From contig NC_030384.2 of assembly GCF_001625215.2 (NCBI RefSeq), positions 44,178,390-44,242,389 of the forward strand: DNA of 64,000 nt, in the 5' to 3' direction. Positions 27,016 through 37,640 of this stretch are shown here, in pieces. Below the pieces are notes generated by a model. It was not told the origin of the DNA and made no database searches. It saw nothing but the letters and a program-made list of their open reading frames with translations. Numbering within the stretch: the first letter of the stretch is position 1; every line of letters starts with the position of its first letter. The position numbers were made by a program, and so were the translations under genes. The stretch is from Daucus carota subsp. sativus. Its lineage: Eukaryota; Streptophyta; Magnoliopsida; Apiales; Apiaceae.

Positions 27016-27760
27016 ACAGTGGTTTAGTTGTTTAACAGCTACCTGCCCCAATAATATATCGCTGCCATTCAAACTTGATAAATATACAACCACACAGACT
27101 ACACAGTCCCTTCTATAAACGAAATACATTTAAACAGCAACAACTTAGTGGTATAGTAGTAAGTAGTATAGTTACTATTTACTAGAGGTTAATGACTTGG
27201 ACTCATTGGACGTGATTAACTTTAAAATTTAAGAAGATGATGATAGACGTGCTTAGTTGACTTTGTGTGCACAACTCAGATATACTCACCATTTCAAATT
27301 CCAACCTCTGGATTTTGTATTCCCACAGGCCATAAACCCCCAAAAAAGGGTCAATCTAGAATAGTTGATCCACATAATGTGCCACAACCAACTCAGTTTC
27401 TGGTGGGATGGATACAAGTTGCAGGCAGAACTTAACAAACTACAGTAGAAATTAAACTACCAATAAACAAGTACTATAGTTAATTAATCTAAGATCAGAG
27501 CAGAGGAGACCTATTCATTTCACTGAAAATTGATACCAGGATCTGAAGAATAGTGAATAGACTATTCATGCATATCAATAGCATAATGCACGCTTCAAAT
27601 TAGAGGATAAGTACATTGGGATAATAACAAACTGCAGCTGCTAAAGTGGTTCCGTAAGCATTTCATCCAAAAGATTATTACAAAACGTAGTAGTACTATT
27701 CAACCACTAAAAACATATCAACTCATACCAGACCAACAAGAAAACGTGTTACATAACTTC

Positions 27761-29467
27761 CTAAGCAATGAGGAATGGTAGAACAGTGAGCATGAAAGCT
27801 TCATAAGTGAACGTAGCCGATCCCATGTATGCAGTGTCTTTCTCCTTGAATTTCTCGGTAAGTCCCTGCAAGAGATACTGATTCATGAGACACATGCCAC
27901 TATCAGAATCCAGATTTGCTTATCTTCTCACTACACTCCATACAGTGTCGATTTTAATTGCACTCTCCCAAGTTGCAACAGATGTCATACAAAAAATAAA
28001 ATCATGATATATCTCAACACATACTACAGAAAATTAAAAAGTTCCCCAAGAAATCGATGACTAATGTCTATAACCAAGTAACCACATTATAAACAGCGCC
28101 AAAAATAAAACTCATAAACTATAATGTTTGAAAAAAAGCTATACCTTCACAGTGAGGCAGCACCTGTAATCACAACAGCCGAAAAAACAAAGAGAAAAAT
28201 AAAAAACAAAGCGTCAGAAAGTCAAATTTACTATAACTAACTCTAAATATAAGAATTGTACAGATAAAAACTAGTGTTATTGATCATACTCGATGAAGTT
28301 GTCATATTCAATAGCCTTGTTCCTTCCACCAGTCTTGTCAAACTTGGACACCAGCAAGTCCAGAACCACAGGCGACACCACAAATCCAAGGCTCATAAGC
28401 GCCTCCCTCAACTCAGAAGCATCAATTTTACCACTGTGATCCCTGTCATTCTTCTCAAAGATAGCCTAAACACAGCAAACACGTCACATCTCACATCCAT
28501 TACATTCACCAGATCACATATCCATATATTCGCAACAACAAACAATTATAAACAAACTTGTAAGTTGTAATATATAACTCACCCTCCAGCTCTGAAGACT
28601 GTAATACACAGAGGTGAACTCCTTCGGCCCTGTCACACAGAAAAATAAATAATACAAATTCAGCACGCAATTCAAATCGATTCAACAAACTACTGCAATT
28701 TAGGTATTCAACAGTCTAAATGTCACACAGAAAAATAAATAATACAAATTCAGCACGCAATTCAAATCGATTCAACAAACTACTGCAATTTAGGTATTCA
28801 ACAGTCTAAATTTACTACAGGACCTGTCTAAATTATCTTATGGCCTAATTTACCGCAATAAAACACAACAATACGTTTAACCGAGAATCATAAAACTAAA
28901 AGAAACAAAAATTGATCATCACAAGAGTATGAAATACTGAAATATACCGATTTTGCGAGTGTTGGAATTGGTGAAGAGGTACATGAGAAGATGCACAGTC
29001 CTCAAGCTAAAGCTCTCTCTATAAGTAGTTAACGCCTTCTGGAGCTCCAAATCATCAATAAACCCACTTCCATCCCTATCAGCCATCTGGAACGTGGATA
29101 TCACATTGGGATCCGTGCCGGGCGGGAAATTCGACGGCACCAGCGACGCGAACGGGCTGCCATACGCCGCGCCGGGAGCCGGATAGCCAGGCTGCGGCTG
29201 CGCATACGGAGCCGCGGGTGCAGGTCCACCGTATGGAGCCGATCCTGGCGCGGGTGCACCGTACGGAGCCGAGGGCTGGCTGTGCTGATTTTTCGCTGGT
29301 TTGTTGGGATCGTGCTGTGGCTGACCGTACGGTGCTGGCTGTGCGCCATAAGGAGCCTGTGGGTTTGGCTGGGCTGGTGCGCCGTACGGAGCGGCGGAGT
29401 AGGGCTGGGCCGGTGGTGGAGCTCCGTAGTTGTAACCCGATGGGTTGTTCTGTGGATATCCGGACAT
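27761..29467 (-). CDS. CML49: Penta-EF-hand calcium-binding protein, CML49/50 type
   Basis: Five exons on the minus strand (29467-28948, 28629-28583, 28465-28290, 28163-28145, 27865-27761) join in frame to 288 residues. Residues 1-115 are rich in Pro, Gly, Ala, Tyr and Gln with repeated APYG units, a flexible tail like that of ALG-2/peflin proteins. The EF-hand part has a complete loop at about 130-141 (DRDGSGFIDDLE) and another at about 196-207 (DRDHSGKIDASE). Later hands lack full ligand sets. The end is EAFMLTVLPFLIA. Arabidopsis CML48-50 are the closest named relatives, and the exact number is my choice. It probably binds calcium, dimerises through the last hand and acts at membranes, but plant partners are poorly known. 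Coding GC in exon 1 is clearly above the surroundings because of the Gly/Pro/Ala codons. Confidence 0.88.
28631..28810. repeat. Perfect 90-bp tandem duplication in CML intron 1
   Basis: The 90 bases beginning TGTCACACAGAAAAATAAAT (28631) are repeated without visible change from 28721. On the coding strand the first copy abuts the splice acceptor of exon 2, so the intron's 3' part, with its presumed branch region, exists twice. The AG itself is not duplicated. Confidence 0.93.
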
Positions 29468-29526
29468 GTTTGTTTCGTTTTAAATCGTGTTAGATATTGA
29501 GAGTGTCCGATTTTGTGTAGTGTAAT

Positions 29527-29555
29527 ATTTTATACGCGTCCGTGTTTTTATAGAG
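29527..29555 (-). promoter_or_regulatory. Possible TATA region of the CML gene
   Basis: On the minus strand, CTATAAAAACACGG and GTATAAAATATT lie about 60-90 bases before the start codon, after a CT-rich stretch. Either could serve as a TATA box, which would give a short leader. Confidence 0.4.
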
Positions 29556-32245
29556 AGAGTTTATCTATAAAATTGACTTTTAGGAAAGAAGCTAGTAATT
29601 GAAGGAGCGCGTAAACGTGGAACGCTGCGTATCCATGTGGGTTGATGCTTCCATTTGCCCTTTATGCGGCGAATTTTTATTTTTATCGACTTGTTTTTCG
29701 TTGTTTGGGAATTTAATCGTAAGTTGACATTGCAAAATTATTCAATTTTGTTAAAATTATCATTATTTTCCCTCAAGTGGATTAGAATTCTTGCTAGTGT
29801 ATCTTTTTAATATGGTCAATCTCTATGTGTATATGAATTTTTATCATCTTTTTATTCTTTTTGCCCTCGACCAACTTCGACAACATTGACTCGGGATGAT
29901 ATATAATGTAATGAGCCAAAAAGTATAATATTCATTTTTTATTAATTTTTTGATTGTCAAATGGATCAATATTTTGTTAAAAATAAGTTATTTGACCAAT
30001 ATTTTGTTAAAGATGAGTTACAAATTATTTTTTAAAATACGTGCAAATAATAAACATAAATTATAAATTGGGACGAGGGAGTAACTATGACACTGACAAA
30101 GGAAGGATCAATCATGCTATATATTTGGGAAGTGGATGGAAAAAGCATCTTTTGAAATTGTTGGTTAAAATTGGTCAATTAAATTGGACATCTAAGATAT
30201 TATATAAAAATTATTTGAGTGTAACATTTCTTTTTCAATAGTATTGATTATAAAAGTTATACTTTAATGATAATATATTATTAATATTTATATTGGTATA
30301 AATAGAACATATCACTTATAATAATAAGATAATAAATGATGAGAAATCTTTTCACATATTTCCTACATATTGATAGAGTTTTTAGCCAATATGAGGGGTT
30401 GACTATATTTATAAGTAAAATAAAAAAAATATACGACTTGATTTTATTTTACATAATCTTTATAATTTTTATAGAGCGACATTCGAGAGAGAACCATTCT
30501 TTTAAATGGAATCTCAGAATCGCTAAAGTCATGCTGCAGAATTCTAAATTTTAAATAGATTTTCAGTATCTTAATATATATACATCGTTGTGTGTTTTCA
30601 AAGATGATTTCAAAATATAATAAATAAACATGACATTTTTTTGCATGTGGAGTTCTGTTACCGTTCTGTTACAAAATTTTAATTAATACTAGAAATAATG
30701 TTAAGGATTCTAAGCGGCTAGACGAGGCAATATTCATCCACCGACTAAATAATAATAATAGTATGTTGCTTAGTATATGTAGATAAGGGTTCAAATACAA
30801 ATTAACTCAATACACAAATTATAAAGCTTAATATTAGTCTTTATCAGTTTTGGATGTAATAACCCCAAAAATCACACAGCAATTAACATGCACCCTCCTA
30901 TACATAATTCATGAGCGTCCCTCTATTTTTTATTTGAATTTTCCCATTAATCAATAAACTTTTTTGAAATTCGACTCCAATATATTTCTCTTCGATGTAT
31001 CTCTCATCATCTCCCAACTATCAATTTTCATATCATATATACTATGTTTCGAAAAGGCGATTGCCCGGAGAATACGGTTTTTCGCGTCTGGATATCGGAA
31101 TGGAATTTCAGTTATTCATCTTTGATTTTTCACTGCCTGAATTTCCCTAGGTCGCTTTATCAATTTGCTTCTCGTTTCGATCTCGAATCTTCATTTTTAT
31201 TTCACATTCCATCCCCCTTCTTTTTCTTTTTCCATCTCTTTGTTTCATCAAAAACCCAAATCTGTCCCTCTCAATCATCAGTACTCGGGATCGGTGGTAA
31301 AAAATCGGCATGCAGTTTAGACAACAGTTAGTGTATTGCCGGTTATTGCTTTCGAAGTGCACATAAACAAGAATAGATGGATGGATTACACAAAAGGAAA
31401 TTAAGTAAATTAAAAAAAATGTGCAAAGGCGGTTGTTATTCGGTTTCACTACAGATCGACCGGCTTCACTACATCAACCATCATCGAAAATCGGGGACTA
31501 TTTAGGTAAAGCCCGTGTGAAGGAGGCCATGGGCTAAAGTATCATATTAATATCGTATCACACACTAATTATTTGATGTGCACTAAGCCGGGGGTCTTCA
31601 CGGAAACAGCCTCTCTACTTTAAGGATAGGGGCATGGCTGCGTATATCGTATCACACACTAATTATTTTATGTGTACTAAGCCGGGGGTCTTCACGGAAA
31701 CAGTCTCTCTACTTTAAGGGTAGAGGCATGGCTGCGTACATCTCACCCTCCTCAGACCCTGCTCTAAGCGGGACATGCCTGCCCTCCTCAGACCCTGCTC
31801 TAAGCGGGACATGCCTGCGTACATCTCACCCTCCTCAGACCCTTCACCCTCCTCAGACCCTGCTCTAAGCGGGATATAATGAGTATGTTTGGTTTGGTTT
31901 ATATACTATGTTACGATGTGATTTAAATATTTTTAAATTAAATTTCTAGTTTTGCAAGAAGGTTCGTACCAAGTAAGCACCCTCTCTGTATATATCACAT
32001 CTCAAAATTGAGATGTCCAGAATAACTTTTCTATTCTGGTTTGCAGCTAAGAACCAAGGATAAACAATATGCAAGTTATAGCCTTCACAAGATTAAAATG
32101 GCAGCATGCCTTTATTTATAAGGGTGATCACTGATCAATGCTTAAGCAACACATATTACAGAGTTCACACATACTTAATTCGTCCATCCAGCAAAACAGT
32201 TTCCATTGAATTCATGACAAACAAGAGAACCAACAGGTACAAGTC
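29556..32245. other. Intergenic region between CML and SFGH
   Basis: AT-rich DNA. The SINE-like tandem repeats at 31551-31880 are the only structure I can name. A frame at 31044-31331 resembles no family and is not called. The last 100 bases are probably the 3' untranslated region of SFGH. Confidence 0.45.
31551..31880 (+). repeat. Tandemly amplified SINE-like repeat
   Basis: A unit starting TATCGTATCACACACTAATT occurs twice with a period of 93 bases and carries AAGCCGGGGGTCTTCACGGA, ACAGTCTCTCTACTTTAAGG and GGCTGCGTACATCTCACCCT. These words resemble the body of Au-type plant SINEs. Then a shorter unit, CCTCCTCAGACCCTGCTCTA-AGCGGGA, is repeated about three to four times with partial copies. 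The 3' TTG tail of the SINE is not obvious. The array looks like local slippage or unequal exchange after insertion. Confidence 0.7.
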
Positions 32246-32669
32246 TCAAAGTTTCACAGCAAGCTTCAGAGCCTGAGCATGATGGTGGATGTGGTCATCA
32301 ATGAAGCTGGCAATGAAAAAGAAAGAGTGATCGTAGCCAGCATGCATCCTTAACAGCAGAGGAACATTGGCCGATCTGCATGCCTCCTCAAACTTGTGTG
32401 GGAGTAACTGATTATGCAGAAAACTGTCATCTTCTCCCTGTAATGAAGAAGCATGTAATTCAAACTTGAAAATCATATTGTATGAAACTTGTATTCTCTC
32501 TGTTCCAACTTGACAAACCTGATCAATTAGAATGGTCGCTGACACATCTTTGTACTTTGAGATCAAGCAAGTAGCATCATATTCCTGAGAGAAAATTGTT
32601 CATAACATATAAGAGCCCAGCTTGGCATCAAGAGATCGAGGGAGGGAGGGAGGGGGGAGAGAGAGAGAT

Positions 32670-32704
<35 letters not shown>

Positions 32705-35700
32705 GGGGTAGGGGGGGAGAGAGTGAGAGAGAGAACCTCCCAATCAGTTTTATTATCACCCAGATAGTTTGTGAAAGCTTTCTGACCCCATGGGCAGTTA
32801 ATTGGATTGACTATAGGTGCAAATGCAGAGACCGACTGAATTTATAAAAACCAGACGTTAGTAAAATACATTCAAACCCTCACAAAAAAAGATGCTAGTA
32901 CATAAGTTGCCTTTTAAAGATAAACATATGGTTGTAATACAGAAATTTAATCTATTGCATGCTGAATAACAAATTACATCAGACCTTTTACTTTAAGTAT
33001 TCAAACACTCTTAATATAACAGTTTACTACTGGGTATGTATATATCTGCACCTTATACTTGTCCAGGTTTTTCAGGTACACTGTCAGAGCACCATGCCCA
33101 CCCATTGAATGACCAAATATAGATGCCCGTGCTGTATCAAGCTGCACAAAGTTTTCACTCAGAAGGCTCGGCAATTCCTTGGTAACATAATCATACATTC
33201 TCCAGTTCTTCCACTTCTCTTGTTTAGCATTTAGATAGAACCCAGCACCTGGTTCAAAGTGTCTGTGTCACATTTCTACCAACTCCAAATTTAACTGGTG
33301 GCAACAGAACTGAACATCTCATCGAACATAGTTCTGTTGAGTTGGCAAAAGAATATGGTGTTCTTTCCAATGCTCAAATTAACAATTCTACTTGATTATG
33401 TATTTTAGTTTCAAATTACCACATGAATCTTACTAAAATATTGTATTATTATTGGAATGTAATGATCAAAATGGAATATGCACCAAAAGTGTTGAGTATC
33501 CTGATTTCAGAGAGTGGAAAAATAGCATAAAACCAATTTAATAACATAAATTGTTAGACATGCATGCGCATAAATATAATACTTTGGTTGGTACAACACA
33601 AGTAGTATGTAATCTAATATATCTAGAACAACAAGGTCTGTGAAGACCCGACATCAACTTGATCTCAAGTGACAAGCACATATATATCCATACTGCAAAT
33701 TTGTAATGTGCTCATAAATTCACGATATTTACCAATCAGATATGTGATATGTTTGCAAAAAATCTGACAATAATCTTGGATCCTCCATCATCAATTCTTT
33801 TAAAGAAATCACTTGGATTGTCTCAGTGGTAGCTACTGAGTAAGAAAATTTCTTTAATGAAGTGACAGAGGGTGCTGCATTCTGTTATTGAAACTATGCA
33901 AGCTATGACTCCAAAGTTTTTTGGAAATTAAAAAAAACTGGGAAACATGAAACTCAAAAAACCTTTAATATTGTGAAAGGAAGTCTTTGTAAAATTAATA
34001 TTTAACATCTGCAACAATGGTAGACAGCTTAAAACATTTGATAATGACTTCACTCTTTTTTCTTTCAGTTGGAAGCTATTACACCTAAGAGTGGATCTGT
34101 CCACCATAATCCAAGGTATCATCCTCATCTTTCGGTTCAATGTTTTAGACACCACAAGGAAGTAGAACAGAGTTTTAAAGCTCGGAAAATTAAAACCAAG
34201 ATTCCCGTCAAATTTGCAATGGACACAGGTTAACTGAACAATTGTTGGTTTCTAAACTCCATGAAAGTTTACTACCCAAATTATACAGGTTTTAGATACA
34301 ACTGCATCACGTAATAACGTAAAAGCAATATCAGTACTGAATTGTCTAAGAGTAGATATTCTATTAGCTTCGTCTTACATACCTACACCAAAATCCCAGC
34401 TGTCTGCCTCTCCATCCACATTTAAGCCTCCTGTAATTAGTAAAGGACAGATTGTCATTGCAGCATACACAAAACAACTAACTGAAGTCATGTGAGATTA
34501 AGAATATAGAAAACCTCTTGTGAGTTAAATATTTCGAGATAATACGGGCGGGCATGCACTTACCTTTTTTAATTCTTTAAGCTTTTATCTAGGTTTAGAA
34601 GTCATAGTAAGATCACTTTAACATGATAAGTTGCAATAACACTTTGCAGAGTATTAAGACTTAGGGTGCGATGAATACATTATGATTATATAAAGCATAA
34701 ATAATATAGTCTAATAGCCATGACATATATTACCCAGACACGTTATTCTACTTTAAGTGCCCGTCTTGACATTCGGCCAATAAGATACAAGAATAAATAA
34801 AAAAATATTACCAAGCCCAAATACTTGGACATATCAAGTGGGCCACTTTTGGACTTGTCCAGATAACATAGGCCATGATAATAAGCAAAGTTCTTGACAA
34901 AGAAACTGAAGCTGTTTGATATAAGTTATCAGTCTAAAGTAGTCTACTCTTTTCTTAAATATATATAATATATATAATAGGCAAAGTGGTAAATTCTAAA
35001 TGCTGATTGTGGTGTTCAATATCTGAAATACAGTTTTAGTGTTATTATACACATAGTATCCAACATATTTTCTCTACAGATCTATGTCCGGTTTTATTTA
35101 TTAAAAAAAGAGAGAATGAAGAATAGTCGGCTCACTTGGAGATGTATCTGGTGCAACCAAAGCAATGCCCTCACTGGCCGCAGTGCGCTGAGCACCAGAC
35201 TTGATGATAAAGTTTTCATCAGTACACGTGAGACCAGAGAGCCAGTAAAGTACCTGATGATTGAAGATACAATATAAATAAAACAAAATAGGAAAAAAAA
35301 TCCTACAGACCTTGTCAAAATACAAGTGGCCCAACTTCTAAAATTTTAAAAAATGGTGTATACAGCTTCTGGCCTACTGCGGCCAATACAGCAAGGTCGA
35401 GTTTAATATATCAATGTATTTAATGTGAAGAAGTGTTGAATCAAATGGCATAGCCAAACATGAAAGACAAATAGCTTGACCTGACCAAATATCTGGGGTG
35501 AGTTTTAACTGACAACATTTTTACCAACAAAATAGAGCAACTCACGTTTCACAACTTATCATCCTGATCTACTTACTACACGTGTTCCTTTGGAAAATAT
35601 AAGAGTGCGACGCTGTTTGGATAAGTGGTACTATAGTAATATTGGTATTTTCGATAAATGAGTGGTCAGTATGTAGATCTGCTATGGGCTAGTCAAATTC

Positions 35701-36393
35701 AAGAACGAGCCAGCTACTTTCATCTATGCAACAGAATTAAGAGAGACCGTTCTTGAAGAAATGTGGATACCCGTTCAATCAGCAACACGACACTATCGGA
35801 CTAGATTTGACTCAAGAATTTCAGCAATATTCTTCTATTACATACACTGCCAGTATATAGGTTGTCCTTGCACTATAGTAACACAACTACACTTGTCTAC
35901 CACCTTCATTTTTGTATCAAGTCCCAAGATCTGACCAACAGAAATTTAGCACATAAAAGCCATGCTCACATCCCAGTTTGTAATTCATTTCCTTGAAATT
36001 GCTTGGGAAAAATAATTTAATTTAAGAAACAAAAAATCAACTCTCAGCAAAACTAATCAGCACAGTACAATATTTCAATTTTACTAAAACAATAAAAAGC
36101 AAAAAAGAAAAACCCTTTATATAAACCTAACCGATTAAAAACATTTATAATTATTTCAATAAACATGCTGGTCAAAATGGGTGTTAGATAAATGAATTGA
36201 TATATGAAATGACGAAAAGGGTGAGTGAGACACAGATGCTTACAGGGAATTTCTGGGAAGATTTAGGAGTAGGAGGGAAGTAAATGTAAAAAGTCATGGA
36301 GCAGCCAAGAGTAGGACTGTAGTGTTTGTATCTCTTGTTGTATCCATCAAACATTTTTGTGCTGCTTATTTCTTTGGGTTTTGTGTCCTCCAT
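32246..36393 (-). CDS. SFGH: S-formylglutathione hydrolase
   Basis: Seven exons on the minus strand (36393-36244, 35253-35136, 34430-34383, 33248-33052, 32835-32737, 32584-32519, 32437-32246) join in frame to 289 residues, the usual length. The enzyme (EC 3.1.2.12) hydrolyses S-formylglutathione to formate and glutathione, the second step of formaldehyde detoxification, in the cytosol. The esterase-D fold is clear: GLTCTDENF near residue 60 with the conserved Cys, the nucleophile elbow [10 protein letters not shown] with Ser153, the acid in IDQGEDDSF (Asp230) and the His in GYDHSF (His263). Every catalytic residue is present. The protein ends in [13 protein letters not shown]. The intron between exons 5 and 6 begins with a GA-rich stretch containing a run of 31 G. 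Confidence 0.94.
32673..32703. repeat. Run of 31 G in an SFGH intron
   Basis: A G homopolymer sits in a GA-rich stretch (about 32636-32735) that ends at the donor of SFGH exon 5. On the coding strand it is poly-C in a CT-rich intron. Confidence 0.8.
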
Positions 36394-36509
36394 TCTTTTT
36401 CTCTGTGGCTTGTTTTGTGAATCAGTGACTGAGTGAGTGAAGACAGCCAGATAAGTGTTCTTGATGGTTTTTTTTATCCTTTTTTATGCTAAGCAAATAA
36501 TAATTGGAT

Positions 36510-36590
36510 CGTATGGGCCCTTTCCTTGTTTAGATTCTCACAAGCCCATTTTAGCTCGAGCCTGCCTTGGGCAGTTGGGCTTTTTTGTGC
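36510..36590. promoter_or_regulatory. Cluster of TGGGC-type motifs upstream of SFGH
   Basis: ATGGGCCC, the inverse of AATGGGCTTG, and TTGGGCTTT lie within about 80 bases, 120-200 bases before the SFGH start. Motifs of this kind (site II) are common in promoters of constitutively expressed plant genes. The role here is inferred. Confidence 0.35.
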
Positions 36591-37640
36591 AAGTCTTGTT
36601 TGCTATTTAGCTCTGTTCCAGAAATTGATAACATGATGATTAATCGAGCTAAATCGATTAAATATTTACCAGTCATTATTTTATAATTTTATTCATTAAA
36701 TTTCATTCCCGTTTTTTATAACACTACATTTCATAAATTGTAAAAATAAAAATAAAATTTATTAGAAATTATAGGGTGAGGTTCAAATTAGAACTCATTT
36801 TAAGTTAAAACTTATAATTCATATAAAATCATTAGATTATTGTTAAATCAATGGTCATATCAAAAACCGCATTTAATATTAGTTATTTAATATCTGTTTT
36901 ACTTGATTGTAGGTAATTAATGAGTGCATTAATTATATGTATTAACATTTAATATTACATCCTAATCAAATTACTTATTATCATCCTTTCAATATTCTGC
37001 AGTAGTACAAGCCTACAAGTTATACGGTTAAATTATATAATTTTAGAAAGTTTATATTAATCTTGGAATTAGATATTGTCATGTAATGAGGGTTCTAAGG
37101 TTTTAAGACTAATGTTGTGTTTGGTTGGAGTGAATGATTCCGGAAGGAATGGAATAAAAAATAAACTAAATTATGGGCAATTTTAACAGATTTCATTTTT
37201 TCCTCCATTCCATTCCTTGCATTCTATGCTAGACATCATATCTTCAATTTGAGATGGAATGCTTCATTCTCTCCTAACCCCAATTTCTTCTCAAATCTCA
37301 TAATAGCAATTTTGCACCCCTTTAAATTTATTTCAAAACTTCCCTCCTATCTCTATTAGTTTCAAGAAATTTTACCCATTTCATTCCATTCCATTCCCTC
37401 CAACCAAACACAACATAAGAGGTGAGTTCTACATGGAACACAACTCAGAAACTATATATGTAGATATTACTAGTCTTGTTTGCTATTCAGAAATTATAAA
37501 ATTGAAAATAAATATTATTAAATTTTATTTATGTAGAACAATAGAAGGGCAATATCGTAAATTGATAGAAGGGGTTTTGGAGGAGGCAGTGTTTATACGA
37601 AGAGAAAAGATTAGGGTACTGAAGAATAAAATAAGTAAAA
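36591..37640. other. Divergent intergenic region between SFGH and coiled-coil gene
   Basis: The two genes diverge from here. The region contains a Tourist-like MITE at 37113-37415. The rest is AT-rich with nothing recognised. Confidence 0.5.
37113..37415. mobile_element. Tourist-like MITE (PIF/Harbinger) with TAA duplication
   Basis: Perfect terminal inverted repeats TGTTGTGTTTGGTTGGA and TCCAACCAAACACAACA bound a 303-base element. Both sides carry TAA (37110-37112, 37416-37418), the Harbinger-type target. The interior is rich in ATTCCATTCC. It lies about 225 bases before the start codon of the coiled-coil gene, so it is in the promoter or leader. Confidence 0.85.

Larger units (their letters stand above)
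25709..27760. other. Gap between transposon nest and CML gene
   Basis: It holds degenerate inverted-repeat DNA near 25747-25950 (TGTTTGGCTGTTC / AAACAAGACCAAATA), a GAGCATCTCC-type MITE at 26538-26950, and a short tandem repeat at 26961-27015. Several hundred further bases have no recognisable content. The last part is the 3' flank of the CML gene. Confidence 0.45.

Noticed and set aside
29101-29500. Three other-frame ORFs across CML exon 1
   Set aside because: They are shadows of the GC-rich repetitive Pro/Gly/Ala coding exon.
31044-31449. Overlapping frames of 95 and 100 codons on both strands
   Set aside because: Their composition (Phe/Ser-rich on one strand, Lys/Arg-rich on the other) follows local T-rich DNA. 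There is no motif and no exon partner.
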